Positions 42,442 to 54,306 of a stretch of DNA of 64,000 bases are shown piece after piece (positions within the stretch are counted from its first letter, which is position 1; every line of letters begins with the position of its first letter). The DNA lies in contig QYAI01000028.1 in NCBI GenBank assembly GCA_003988855.1, forward strand, positions 248,001-312,000, given 5' to 3'. The translations under genes and the position numbers were made by a program. The stretch is from Arachnopeziza araneosa (lineage: Eukaryota; Ascomycota; Leotiomycetes; Helotiales; Arachnopezizaceae). The notes beneath the pieces are model-generated. The model did no database searches. It worked only from the letters and a program-made list of their open reading frames with translations, and was not told where the DNA came from.

Positions 42442-44203
42442 TGTGCACTCAAGAGTTTCAATCCAAAGAACCTGTCTCTGCTCAGAAATGAATTCTCGAT
42501 GAAGAAGAGAGCACGCTCACGGGTCTCAGGTGGGTTCATGGCAACATTAAGTACCTGAGCTCGCACCTTCGTTCCATCAAACACACCTGAACGAACGTAC
42601 CACGTCGGAATCCTACGCCAAACCCCTCCTCCGCGACCATCTCGCGAGAAAAGTGGCCATCACCAAACCCAGGCCATGTCGCCCATGAGAACATCACGTA
42701 CTTCTCATGGCGCCCGTATCAGATGACAGTGTCGGTCCTGGCGCGCCCCCTCGCAGACAGGGCCCGTTGGGGAGACGCAGGCTAATGGCGCGCGCAGGCT
42801 TCCTGATTCTTCCAGATTAAGTCGAATCTAAAGCTTCATGTTGCGCGACGTCGTCGGGGGGGAGGGGGCCCCGATAGGAACGTCCTGGAGAGGGCGTCAG
42901 GTCCAAAAGGAGCATTACCCCAACGTCGTTCCCACGCCCATGTTTTCGGCAGGCCGGCCGAGGAGGCTTTGGTTCGCTGTGGTTGGTGTCGGCGGTAATT
43001 TATGCTCCTGTGCTGAACCTCGTACAATTTTTATTGCGGCGTAGCACCCCCTCGGTCAGCGCTGACAGAAGCCCAGAACGTGACAATCTGTAGATTGAAT
43101 TTGTGGAGAAGACTGACTTGAGAATCCGCTGACGATTTGGAATTCTTTCGGTCCTGGATTTGAAATCTGTATCAAACTCACCTTCACGCCAGTTTACGTA
43201 GAACAACTTCAAGGGCGAGTCCGTGACGTACCCACCTGTGCTACAGATGTTCCATTGTCTTTGTTTCTCTAAACTTCAGAAATTGATTCTGGCAAAGACA
43301 GTATGCTCGAGTACGCATGTGCGTTCTACTAAAGAACGGTGGCAGCAGAAGATTAAATAAGAGCGGGCTTCGGAGGAGGATCATCTTGAGTTGAAACAAG
43401 AGAAAGAATCTATGCATTGACTCTTCTCTCATCTATGAACAATCCATCGATCCATCATCAATTTCCATCATAGCATCATGAATTCATCAACCATCGTCCG
43501 TCACCTAGCCATCTCATATCTACAAAAGCACCGCACTACATCACCGATAGTCCAACCAACCAACCAACCCACCCCAGAGCAGAGCAGCATAGGACCCACC
43601 AGCAACAGTATTTACTCCAACCCCGGGCTCCAGTCCTCGTAATCTCATCAACAGGCACCTTGAAACAATTTCACCCAACTTAGCTCCTCCTAGCTCAGTC
43701 TGAACGCCATGAAATGAAACAAGTGAAGCAACGCATCATGAATCATCCCATCATAGTAAACTTTTAGTTTTCTTTTCATTCACCAGCCATGCCAATTGCT
43801 CCCTTTCCTGGATGACCATCCACATCACTATCATCATCACAGAAGCAACCCCTAGTGTAAATCAGACTCCTTGAGAAGCCGTCGAATAAAGAAGTAGAAT
43901 GTCAACCAGTTCCGTGTCCCTGGCTTTCGTAACATCATATCATATTGCTGGTGTTTCGTATGTATCCCATCCATCATCATATCATCAGCGAAACAAATTC
44001 CTCTCCAAACAAACCATAGTCGAAAAGCAATTAAACTCCTTTGAAATGCAAATGCTACACCGAAGATGCAAGCAATGCCAGAAGAAGAAGAAGAAATAAT
44101 CAGAATGAAAATCATATCCAGACAAGACAAATTAGTCGGAAGTAGAAACAAGGAGTCCATATGTCGTAAAATGACACCTAAACTCATCTTTTGAGATGAG
44201 GAA
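42442..44203. other. Intergenic, no supported gene
   Basis: The region is 1.8 kb long. Part near 42700-42960 is GC-rich (a G9 run around 42856), and part near 43430-43860 is rich in CAT/CCA. The latter may be the 3' untranslated region of the minus-strand gene starting at 46162. No RNA gene was recognised. Confidence 0.45.
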
Positions 44204-46162
44204 TTATTGTTGAAAAGGTTGTTTAGCAGCAGCATCACGTTCTCGAATTTGCTTGAGCTTCGTGTCAACCTGCTCCAAACGGCTTTGCAAACTTGGGCCC
44301 TGGCCGAAATCAAACGACTCGATAGATCTACGAGTCTGATGCATAGTTGCAAAGGTAGATCTTTTAATCGTGGCATGCGGATCGTGGAACAAGCGCCGAG
44401 GAAAGGTACTCGGTCCTGATTCCGAGAATGGTGAGCCAAGACGTGCAGGAGGATCAAGAGTCGGCGGGGGAAGTAGAATCGGTGCAGGCCCAGGAGGTGG
44501 GACTTCGAGCTTTGGTGGAAGGGCGAAGGTGGATATTGGAAAGGCACTCAAGTCACGGCCACGAAAGGCTTCATCGCCGAGGCTGAAACCACGAGTCCGA
44601 ACACGACGTTGATTGGGCGTGCCAAACAACTGCTCATTGAGGATGCTGGGACGAACGATAGCGCCATTGGGGCTGAGCTCCTCTTCTAAATCGTGTTGAG
44701 CACGTCTCTTTTGTGTCCCATTCAATGATCGCGGCTGATTAAAACGAAGTGGTGAACCCAGGTGCGGTCCGGAGATTGCATGGCGTGGTGGTGGTGGTGG
44801 TGACGGACGACGCTCATAGGTTCTGGAAGAGCTTGGACCATAAGTACGAGAGAATGGTGAGCCCAGTCTGCGGTTGCGACTCTCAGTGTGAAGACGCAGG
44901 TCCTGAGATGCACTCAGATTCAAAGAGCCAGACTCTACAGGCGGGAAGGATGACACAATAGTTTCAGTGGAACCGTCTCGGCTAAGCTTGGCCAAGGGTC
45001 CATCGGGCTGCATGCTCTCTGCAGTGCTAGCGGTGAGGGAGACGGATATGTCCAAAGTATCAAAGGAGTTGATTCGCTCTGGTTCCCGTGGCCAAGAGTA
45101 CACATGAGATTTGCTGAAAGGAGTTGGGCTTCGTGACTGAAGGTGACGATGTCTCGAAACTGAGCTTGTGTCGGGTTGTTTTCTGCAAAGTTCTCTTAGG
45201 TGATTTCGCGTTGCAGAGCTGGAGTGTGACCAAGCCGCATAGACATTTGGGGTCTCAGCAGTAGGGGTGTTGCTTCCGCTCTTGTTTGCTCGACGTGAAG
45301 TAGCTGTCAAGTAGGTAGGGCGCCGAACTGGAGGCGTCTTTCTGCCTTTCCAGCTTCTTCTTGCCTCTCGTGCAACTCGATGACATACCCCTTCCGGAGG
45401 AACGGAGCTGGCGCCGAGACGGAATGGAGTCACCGTCGGGTCGCCCAGGTAGATGAGGTATGTGGACCAAAGATGAGCACTTTGTGCTTTTGTCCATGGT
45501 GCATCCTTTCGCGTCTTGCTACGAAGATTCTTGTTTAATGTCATGCTTTGAAAGGCTGGTTCTTCAAGTTGAGCAATGGATTTTCCTTTACCCTCAAATA
45601 TCGGAAACTGAAAAGGATCTGCGGCATCTGACTCAGGACTTGTGCAGCTTCCATCCTCAGAGGGTCGCGACATGCGACTCCCACTATAGAATGAATCATC
45701 CGAGCAATCCGAAGCATTGGACATTGAACGGGCCCGCATGAAGTAGTCTTCACCTGCCGCTGGACTTCCCATGCGCCAGTGTGGTCGTTGCGAGGAAGAC
45801 TCTTCATTTGATAATTGAGGAATTGGCGTCTTGGGCGGCGAAAAGAATCGTCTTGGTGCCAAGAATCCAGGTTCATCGTTTGCAGATTGGTCTCCATCTG
45901 CCATATCAAGATCCTCCTGATCATGCGCAACTTCAATGGTAGGAATTGGTACGTCTGCAGCCGCGACCGACGCCAGGAATTGTTCTGTGGGCGCTTGTAG
46001 GCTTGATGCGTGTCGTCTGCGTACTTTCAGTCGTGGCCGCGGAGGAGAGGGCTGGCGAGGTTCTTCGTTGGAGAGGGGTTCCGGGGTGGTTGGACCTTCT
46101 TCATGATGATATCGAAAGCCTCTTGGCAGAGTCGTCGAGCCATTAGAGTGTTGATGAAACAT
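44204..46162 (-). CDS. Conserved, largely disordered fungal protein with one short ordered block
   Basis: Single exon of 652 aa from ATG 46162; the frame is open a little further upstream but without an ATG. Most of the protein is rich in S, P, R and E and probably disordered. Residues about 221-274 are a conspicuous ordered block (WTKAQSAHLWSTYLIYLGDP, then FRLGASSVPPEGVCHRVARE, then ARRSWKG). It looks like a helical, tryptophan-containing module found once in each of these fungal proteins. The last 25 residues (LQSRLEQVDTKLKQIRERD) can form a coiled coil. Several SP/TP sites (for example LGSPFSR three times) suggest phosphorylation. Function is unknown to me; a nuclear or regulatory role is only a guess. 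Confidence 0.76.
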   Translation of the reverse strand: MFHQHSNGSTTLPRGFRYHHEEGPTTPEPLSNEEPRQPSPPRPRLKVRRRHASSLQAPTEQFLASVAAADVPIPTIEVAHDQEDLDMADGDQSANDEPGFLAPRRFFSPPKTPIPQLSNEESSSQRPHWRMGSPAAGEDYFMRARSMSNASDCSDDSFYSGSRMSRPSEDGSCTSPESDAADPFQFPIFEGKGKSIAQLEEPAFQSMTLNKNLRSKTRKDAPWTKAQSAHLWSTYLIYLGDPTVTPFRLGASSVPPEGVCHRVAREARRSWKGRKTPPVRRPTYLTATSRRANKSGSNTPTAETPNVYAAWSHSSSATRNHLRELCRKQPDTSSVSRHRHLQSRSPTPFSKSHVYSWPREPERINSFDTLDISVSLTASTAESMQPDGPLAKLSRDGSTETIVSSFPPVESGSLNLSASQDLRLHTESRNRRLGSPFSRTYGPSSSRTYERRPSPPPPPRHAISGPHLGSPLRFNQPRSLNGTQKRRAQHDLEEELSPNGAIVRPSILNEQLFGTPNQRRVRTRGFSLGDEAFRGRDLSAFPISTFALPPKLEVPPPGPAPILLPPPTLDPPARLGSPFSESGPSTFPRRLFHDPHATIKRSTFATMHQTRRSIESFDFGQGPSLQSRLEQVDTKLKQIRERDAAAKQPFQQ

Positions 46163-48692
46163 CTTGTTATCGAGAGTCGCGACGGGAATGTGACGGTGTA
46201 GGTAGTTCGAAGAGGCAAGGAGACAGCTGTGCAACAGCAAGTGCTATCGATTGGAGCAATTACAGGAAGTATGAGTACAATAAAGGACTGAGAATTGAAG
46301 TAAAGAAGAATTTTGTGCGAGTGTCGCGATGGAAGTGCAACCAAGGTCCGTGGGGTTATCCGCGAAGGTGAAGACCTCTAGGTGAACCAAGTTTTTCGCG
46401 ACCAGATTGACGCCAGAGGACCCCTTTTTTCAGAGTCCCTAGTTTTGAGAGATATCACGGTCGTCGGAAGAAAAGTGGAATGCAAAAGACTAGGTGTTCT
46501 GCATGGAGAGGAATCTTGGGCGACGGAAAATCGGGTGGCTGGGGATTAATTGGGCGCGCGATTGCAGCGAGATAAGTGGAAGCTCAAGGAGATTTGACGG
46601 TGACGGTGAAGATATTGCTCGAGCGAAGTGTAAAGACAGTCGAGATATGGTGGAATTGTTGCTCCGAGAAGAAAGTGGGCGAGGGTGGTGGATGCGCCTG
46701 GGAGGTTGACTCTCTTATGAGGTTCGGTGAGAGGACGGTCCCAAACTTAGCTCCCGTAGTCGCCTTTCTCGGCGCGGAAGCTTTTCAATGCTGGAGACAG
46801 CAACCGGATATTTGCTGGTCGACAACAAAGAAGGGGAAGCAAGAAGGAATGAAGGACGAGTCGTTTAAAGGATGATCAAAGGAACGTGGAGTGGTTTGTA
46901 CCACAATTGTTGAGGGAATTGAACGAGGGTCTTGGATAGGTGGGCGTGGGGAATAGGAATCGACCACGAAATCGAGTGGAGGAGGATTGAGCGAATGATA
47001 GCGGATCAGCTGGTCGAAAATACGGATGAATTATCGGATTGGGCAGAGCAGGTTCAAGTAGGACCAAGGACAAGCACGGTGAGTCCTGGTCCTGGGCTGG
47101 CCGGAAGCGTCTCCTTGGGGCTGGCAGCTGGTAGTTGCAGATGTGATGTGATGGAAGGACGAGATGCAGCAAGTGGGAGGTAGTGGGATGTCATGCAAGG
47201 TAGCCTCCTGTGATTGCGGGTGAAGAACTGCTTTTGGCGGAAGAGTCGCGTTTCCCTTGCGGCTTGGACTCGCAATGGTGCAGATCTGATGCAGCAGAAT
47301 CCAGCCAGAGCGGAGCGGGAGACCAGCCTCCAGGTGCGAACGCTTGCGATCCTTGTTTTTGAATGCTGCGAGACTTGTCGAAAGGCGAGAATTCGCGGGC
47401 TGGGCCAGGATCTGGAGTGGGATACTGGGAAGAGAGGCAAGTGGAGTCGAGAGGAGGAGGAGGAGGAGAAGAAGAAGAAGAAGAAGAAGAAGAAGAAGGA
47501 AGAAGTGAGAGAGTGGTGGAGGTTGGAAGAAGGACGAACGACGACGACGACCACCACGATACAAGAGAGTCAGCCAGTCAGTCAGTCTCAGTCTGACTCT
47601 CAATCACAGTCAATGTCAATGTCAGGCTCCAACTCAATGGGATTTCTCCTGCGTAAGACAGTAGTCGAAACTGCCACCACAACGACGCCGTTGGCACTGT
47701 GAATGTGATGTGATGTTGGGATGATGGCGCCAGCCAATAGAGGAGGGGAGGCGACCGATTTTTCATCCCGCCGGCCAAGTGAGACGCGTTCGCGTAGAGT
47801 TCGTGTTGACGTGACGCGTTTTGCGAGGGGTTGATATGAAATGGCCCATGATGATATGATATACGGTGCCTCTGCTATCGCATCTTCAACCATTCCATCT
47901 CAGCATTTCGCCGTCTCCTTCATCTTGGATGGTTTCATGACGATCCTCCCGTTTGGACTTTGGGCTTTGATTAACTCGACCCTCCAAAGCTTGGAAAATC
48001 CCTTGATCGATCCCCTTCTCTGTCGTCCGAGCGGTTCAAGGGGTTTTCCCCGGCGCGCTGAAAAGCCACCTGGACCTCATATTGGACTTCTAGAAACCAG
48101 CCCAGCATGGACCCGTCCGTTCCCCAGCAAATGGCCAAGTCTAGGGGCGTCTTCGCGTTTGCTCACCTAAAGCTCCGCCAACCTATCGATGTGCTATAAT
48201 GGCTCGTTCGAGAATCCGCCCATCCGCGGCACGCAACTTGCCCATTCTGGCAAGTCAGTCAGGTAGCCGTACATCTCGCCTCTCTCCCGTCTTCATCCAC
48301 AGGCGTTTCTCCCAAGTCACGTGTGTGGGGTTGAGTCGGAATGACTGCAGCACTCCAACAACACCTGCAGAGTTGTAAACAGGAAGAAAGAAAAAAAAGA
48401 AGAAGAAAAAGGAGGATACCTCTCAAGTATTCCATCCATGACGAAGCATCCAAAAGTCTTCCAGATGCTGCCCTTTTCCCGTGACTGAACAGATCCGTGA
48501 GGCTCGCTGGCTCAATATATCCCCTTTCCGCGACCGTAGCAGCTGAGTTGGGGCGACGCCACATCCAGCGAGCCACCGCTGCATCCAATATTTGCTAACT
48601 TCAAACAATTCTCCTGATCGACTCCCGCGGCCTCTGCGTAAGCAAACATCTCCCACTTCCATTCTCTCCTCGATGTAGTCGTCTCTTCTCCC
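46163..48692. other. Long divergent intergenic region with simple repeats
   Basis: These 2.5 kb separate two head-to-head genes. Frames here are compositionally biased (poly-E/K, poly-S/L) and come from a purine run at 47450-47510 built of GAG then GAA triplets. A CAGT-type stretch (GTCAGTCAGTCTCAGTC) follows at about 47576-47600. A second AAAAAGAAGAAGA tract lies at about 48390-48412. No gene or RNA was recognised. Confidence 0.5.
47451..47510 (+). repeat. Trinucleotide microsatellite (GAG)n(GAA)n
   Basis: About five GAG units pass directly into about ten GAA units. Because it is all purine on one strand, it can form triplex structures. Confidence 0.85.
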
Positions 48693-51230
48693 ATGAATTT
48701 CCCTTTTCTCGATCCGCATGTGAAGATGTTGGCTTCACCGCGCGCATCGCACCAGCTCAAACTCCTGGTCATCACCCTCGCCTTTTTCTTCACGGCCTTC
48801 TACCTTTTCTCTGGACGCTCAAGTGCCACCCACCAGGGTTACAAGGACATCTACAGGACAGCCGTCTCAGGGAAGAAGGCCGTTTTCATCGAAAAGTTCC
48901 TTGCCAACGAGATTGATGGTCCTTTCGACAACAGCACCCTCGTGAACCTGTGCAAGACGACCCAATCGACGCCAGGCTTGATCTTCCAATGTGAATCTCC
49001 CGAAGGAGGAGTCGGCAATGTGCGCAACATCGTGCTGAACTGCGTGCGCTATGCTATCGAAGCTGGAGGTGAGTATGCCAGTCCTCTTCCCTTCCCGTGC
49101 TAAAGGTGTGCAGCAACTGGTCTTGTTGTTCCCGAAATCCTCATCCAGACCTCGCACCCCGAAACCCAAAGACCCGTCCCTTTCACACATTTCTTCGATA
49201 CCGAATACTTTATAACCACTCTCACCTCGAGCTGCCCTCAGATTCGTGTCTATGGCCATGTTAACGACCTATACGATATCCCGTCAACCGCAAAACCTAT
49301 ACCTCTGACCGCATCAGCCCTCACGAAATCCTTCATCGCAGACAATATTCTTGCTGCTCCAGGAAACTGGTCTGCTTCTTTTCGTACCTTCCTCAACACC
49401 TCCCATCCGACCCCTTTCTCTTCGTCCAAACCGATTCTCGTCAAACTTGAGAAACCCCTCCTTGAATTCCCACTTTCGTACGATGGCCCTGCTTTTATTG
49501 CTTCCTTTGGGCGAATCTTACGATTCCGTGACGACACTCGTCGCATGGCAGCTACCATCCTCTACGCCCTCTCTACCAAATATAACCTCGATCTCACCCC
49601 GCAGATCCAAAAAGGGAAATTCTACGGCGCACATCTCCGCACTGGTAGGGATGCAACAGCCGCAGGATGGACACCGTATGAGATCCAATCCGCAAATTAC
49701 CTTTTCGCTGCAGACCATCTCAAGCTTCCTCTTATATACCTTGTTTCCGGCAATCCAGATGACATATACTCGTTCTCTGAAAAGGCGGCAAATATGTCTA
49801 TACAAGTAACACATAAAGAGCTACTTCTTGGCGGCGAAGATCGCAAAGGAGCGAAAGGTTTTGAGGGGGAATACGTGAAGCTGCAGACGCTATCATGGGA
49901 CGAGCGCTTGCTGGTTGATTATGAGGTCCTCCTCAGATCCAGCTCGTTCGGTGGAACATGGGAGAGTAGTCTAAGCTGGAATTTAGCCATGCGACGACAT
50001 GTTGTCCTTGGAGATGGAAAGTGGATTGGCCTCGAGAGACCAGAGGAGGCAATCATAAAACCACCTCCGCCTCCTCCTCCAGTTGTTAGTACTACCAAGC
50101 CGGGCCCGAATCTCGACAAGCTACCGACCGATAAGGCAAAAGCAAAAAATCCGAATCTTATTGAGCCTTCTGTAGCTTCGGCTGCTGTAGAAGCTGTTGA
50201 GCCCGAGGAGACAGAGGCTGTAGTAACACCACCAAAGAGCAGTCCTAAGCCAAAGGTGAATAAGCCAACAATTCCAAAGCCCCCAAGTCGTACAAGCCCT
50301 GTTGATGGCAAGGCGACGGCACAGACTGGACCGAGACCGGGAAAGAGTTCCAGGCCAAAGCCCAAGATACCCGCTTCTCCCAAGCCTAAAGGCTCCAGTA
50401 AAGTAAAGCCGGACTCGACTTCTGACTATTCAAAACACCCTATTCCTGGCCACAAAAACTCAGGTTCTGATTATCATCAAGACTCAACTTCCGACTACCA
50501 TCAAGACTCCAATTCCGATTACCCTAAAGAATCAACTTCTGATTACTCACATGCCAAAGAAATGGCATCCGAGAGCAAGTATCCTCCCATTCCTAGCTCT
50601 AAGGAGAGTACCGAGGACATGAAAGACTCAAGTTCTGACTACTCGAACCTCGACAAAGTGCAAGATTCAACTTCAGACTACTCGAAGCTCACCAGCGCTA
50701 CTGAAACCGATGAGTTGAAAGAATCCGAAGCCGAATTTTCTGCACCTGTAGCGAGCACAGATGAGATGAAAGAGTCGGAATCTGAATCCTCGGAGCTCGT
50801 AGCGAGCACAGAGGAGGTGCCAGAGCCAGTGCCAGAGCCAGCACCAGAGCCAGCGCCAGAGGAGGTGCCAGAGGAGATGCCAGAGGAAACGCCAGTGGAC
50901 GAACCACAATCCGAATCTGAGGCTCAACCAGAGGAAGACCCAGAATCCGAGCCAGAGCAACAACCAGAACCCGAGACTCAACCTGAGACCACAACCCCAG
51001 ACTGGACGGCCGATGGTGACGCAGTAGTCGCACCAGACGCAAGCACAAGTGCCGAAATTGACACCACTGCAATTGAAGGAAGTGAGCTCGAAAAGAGACA
51101 AATCTCCCAAACCAAAAGCGGCTCCACCTTTGCGTCTAATGTAGGAGATACAAGTTTCCGTGATGGATTTAGCGTTATATTTGGACCACATGGGGAAGGG
51201 AGGAGGATCATGTTGAGTATGTGGCCTTGA
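48693..51230 (+). CDS. O-fucosyltransferase-like type II membrane protein with a long repeat-rich tail
   Basis: Two exons (48693-49068, 49114-51230; 45-nt intron) encode 830 aa. Residues 22-41 are a signal anchor. The luminal domain reads as the fungal GDP-fucose protein O-fucosyltransferase-like family: DGPFDNSTLVNLC, GLIFQCESPEGGVGNVRNI, NCVRYAIEAGATGLVVPEI (spanning the intron), EFPLSYDGPAFIASFGRIL, GKFYGAHLRTGRD (HLR near 299-301, the family's sugar-nucleotide arginine region) and SSFGGTWESSLSWN near 411-424. The core ends near residue 435. The remaining roughly 395 residues are unusual: poly-P, then K/P-rich, then repeated SDY units (about eight, 50415-50690), then an E/P-rich stretch (VPEPVPEPAPEPAPEE), then ELEKRQ, a Kex2-like site. 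Golgi location is expected; activity is inferred. Confidence 0.86.
50415..50690 (+). repeat. Degenerate repeat encoding S-x-SDY units
   Basis: Codons for (T/N/S/G)SDY followed by S, H or P recur about every 8-14 residues: SDYSK, SDYHQ, SDYHQ, SDYPK, SDYSH, SDYSN, SDYSK. They lie within the tail of the fucosyltransferase-like protein. Confidence 0.75.
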
Positions 51231-52029
51231 TTACTGTGGCATTGCATGTTCATTTTTGTATTGATATCTGTTATATTGATACTGGACCTGGGGCGTTGGG
51301 GATATGAAATGAATTGTGAATATGGATGGATATAGGATGGAGTGGTGATAGGATAGGACTAGATTTAGATCAATATCTAATGGCACGTGTGAGTAATAAT
51401 TGAATCGAACTATCATGTTGGTTGATCAGTGTGAAAATCGGCTGCTGATACGAACTGGAACTTAAATTTTCGAAGAACTCTCGTGTCAGTATCAAGTTAT
51501 GGCAAGACCAGGCAGGGTTGGCTTATAGCTCCGTAACTAGAAGATTCAGGCTCATGCTTGATGGATTAGTCGACACCAGAAGTGATGGTTGACTTGTAGT
51601 GTTCGTGGGTGGCATCACAATCAAAACAACATCGGATCTACACCCCTACCTGCTCGCCCCGCAAACTCACATTCCCTCCATTCGCCTCCATCTACCTAGG
51701 TATGCTGCGCGTTAGTCAGCCGGCTCGTTTCCCCTCTCCTCAAGCACCGCGGCTGGGAATGAGCAGAGGAGACACGAAAAGGAAGGAAAGGTCGGTCGTG
51801 AAATGTACTCTTATATCTCTCTATGTACGTACGTCCCATCCGCTGTTCTTACAATCTGACAATTTTTGAACATGGGTTATCCCGTGGCAGAACTCCGTTT
51901 GCTACTGGGTTCGACGGGTGGTCGATAGATGATGCCGTCCCAGATCCGTAAGATGAAAAAAAATTTACTCTCCCAACAGGCATTACCACGTTCCGTTCCT
52001 CCTCGCTCAGCTGCGCTCTCCTTGGCTCG
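51231..52029. other. Intergenic, convergent 3' ends
   Basis: The region is 0.8 kb long between two converging genes. No gene or RNA was recognised; short frames are unconvincing. Confidence 0.5.
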
Positions 52030-53523
52030 CTACTTCGCTACCGGGGGATCGTACGGCCGCGACGTTGCGCTTCTGTACTCCGTGTCCTCGTGATCGTTCA
52101 GTCCCATCATCTCATACTCCTCATCTCTCCGTATAGCGCTCCCGTTTTCATTTCCATTGTCCACGCCTCTCTCGGACTCGATTGCCGCTGTTGCGACAGC
52201 CATTTGTTTGCGGATCCAGACGGATGCGAAGACTATCTTGGTGAGTTGGTGGTCCATGATGAATTTTTCAATCCAAGAAGATGTGAAAAGGAGACATACT
52301 AGTGATTGCTACGACAATACCAATAGCTACAACCTTCGCCCATTTGGCGCCCTTCGAGTGCTCGGACCCGGGAGATCCCAGAGCAACGAAGACGAGGGCT
52401 TTAGGCAAGGAGAGGATGACGGTAGCCATGTAAAGCCAGAATTTCATGCCGGTACAGGCGAAAAGAGGGTTTGCGAGATCTGGATTATCCATGTTAACAT
52501 CAATTGATCCATTCTTCGGTCTGGGAAAGAGATAGACAATGGAAGAGACAAGAAACTCACGTGGTGGAACAATGCTATATCGAATAACCAACACGCCTCT
52601 AAATCCGGCTGTCTGAGCCACTCTTGCGATAGCTGCCCAGCGGATCTTGGTTGCGATTTTCTTATCAACCCAGCCAGTGAAGAAGTATTTGAAGACGATG
52701 CTGTGTCGGGTTAATCCCAGTACCTCATCTGAGAAGACAGAAACTTACAAACATCCCGCTTCTCCAAGGATAGATCCAGCACAGGCGATACCAAGGGCCA
52801 CACCAAGCGGATAAGTCAGCTATCAACTCATATTAGCCCAGTTCATTTGCGCGTCTTCAACATAACGTGACTAAAAATTTGAGCGAATTGACGAAGAATA
52901 CGTACACCAACGATGATCTGGACAATCTCATGACCAAATAACGGTGGAAAACTGAGAATAAATAGAATCGAGACGGGGATAACCCATGACCAGGACTCTC
53001 GATCACGAAGCCAGTTTGCGAGTGGTTGAACCCACTTCTCGAAGCTGGATTTGTAGACCTCAAAAAGAACGACCAAGACGATGACCAGGATAGCCAGGGG
53101 AATGATCCTACATATGTTAGACATGAAGAGAGGCAAACATTTGGTCGCCAGGGCCAAATCGAAGCCAAAGACATACCAATACAGTCTCTGTTGCCATTTC
53201 TTACTTATTCTTTTTGAGGAGAGCTTTGAATGCGATTGTTCATCGTCTACCAACGGTTCATCTGAGTTGGGACGGAACGGCGGGGGTTTGTTACTCGTGC
53301 TGTAATCATCATCCTGCTGATCCTGATATGGCGGCTGTTGCTGTTGCTGCTGTTGCTCGTGAAGATGGGTTTCATGATGTGCTGGTGCTGGTGGATCGTA
53401 AGGCACAGATTCAGCGGGTAATTCCGAGGCGGCAGCTCCCTGCTGCTGCGGCGGCGGCGGTCCTGAGGGCGGGAGATACGTCTCGTCGTCTTCGGGGTAG
53501 TGAGGGTGTTGATTTTTGTCCAT
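52030..53523 (-). CDS. TVP38/TMEM64 (DedA, VTT-domain) membrane protein
   Basis: Six exons (53523-53177, 53107-52906, 52819-52749, 52700-52561, 52479-52300, 52232-52030) encode 380 aa. The introns are 69, 86, 48, 81 and 67 nt. The cytosolic N-terminus is proline- and glutamine-rich (a Q7 run). The VTT region starts after intron 1: a first helix (IIPLAILVIVLVVLFEVY), then VIPVSILFILSFPPLFGHEI, then YPLGVALGIACAGSILGEAG (the conserved G-x-x-x-GE of DedA proteins), FRGVLVIRYSIVPPH, and two C-terminal helices. TVP38-type proteins act in Golgi/endosomal membranes, and relatives are lipid scramblases. Intron 1 is a multiple of three without a stop, so retention would insert 23 residues. Its GTATGT donor and CTAAC branch show it is a true intron. 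Confidence 0.9.
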
Positions 53524-54306
53524 GATGAGGGAATTGTGCGTCTAGAGAGCGGGTGAGATGAGTTGCGAAGAGGGAGGAGATGAGGTGTCGTTGATGGATT
53601 TTCTTGGCGGTCGGTCAGCTTGCTTCTGGCTACAGTGCCACATCTCGCTCAGCCCGCTAAAATCTGAGACGTCCAATTAGCGCCGAGCGGATTGACATCA
53701 AATTGTTTGCTTGGGAGGCTGAGTCGCATAGCAGCGTCTGGAATGATTTCCACATTTTGGGACCGAACTTCAATGGGCGACGAGCCCTGTCGAGCTGATC
53801 GGTGCAGCTCACGTGATACTCGTATAAGAATGACGAGTTTGACGCACTCGCACACCTTACAAGCCAAGTCTAGTAATTTGCTACGCAGATATAACGTGAG
53901 CAACTATCACTTGAACCCTGGATCTGTTGCTGTATCCTAGACACGAAGCTGAACCCCAAGCATGCAGGTGTATTCAGACACGTCGCTGGATCTGGGACAT
54001 GTGTCTGCCTAACCTACTCACCCTCGCCCTTTGGTGGGTTCGAAAATCAGACTATGATATTATTTGGATGCGTCTTTTTTTCTCTTCCCTGTTGACTCAA
54101 ATTCAAGCCAAGAGGATTTCAATCCGAGTTCATCAGTTTGGGTCACTGGCTCAGCAGAATAACTCTAGAGAAATAGATCCCAAAGTTGGGTTAAAATTTA
54201 GGTAAATGAATGTAAGAAGAGAAGATACTTCCAACACAAGATTTATTTTGATTGCCCACGAGAGACGTACATCGCCACTGCCCAAGCACTCGGCATGCTG
54301 TCATAA
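53524..54306. other. Intergenic region upstream of the TVP38-like gene
   Basis: It contains the TVP38-like promoter and the 3' end of the small secreted protein gene. A CACGTGA box lies near 53810. No gene is supported. Confidence 0.45.

Noticed and set aside
47031..47603. 190-codon minus-strand frame rich in leucine and serine
   Set aside because: It is produced by the GAG/GAA microsatellite read on the other strand; there is no protein character outside it.
50673..51191. 172-codon tryptophan/leucine-rich minus-strand frame
   Set aside because: It is a shadow of the E/P-rich codons of the fucosyltransferase-like tail.
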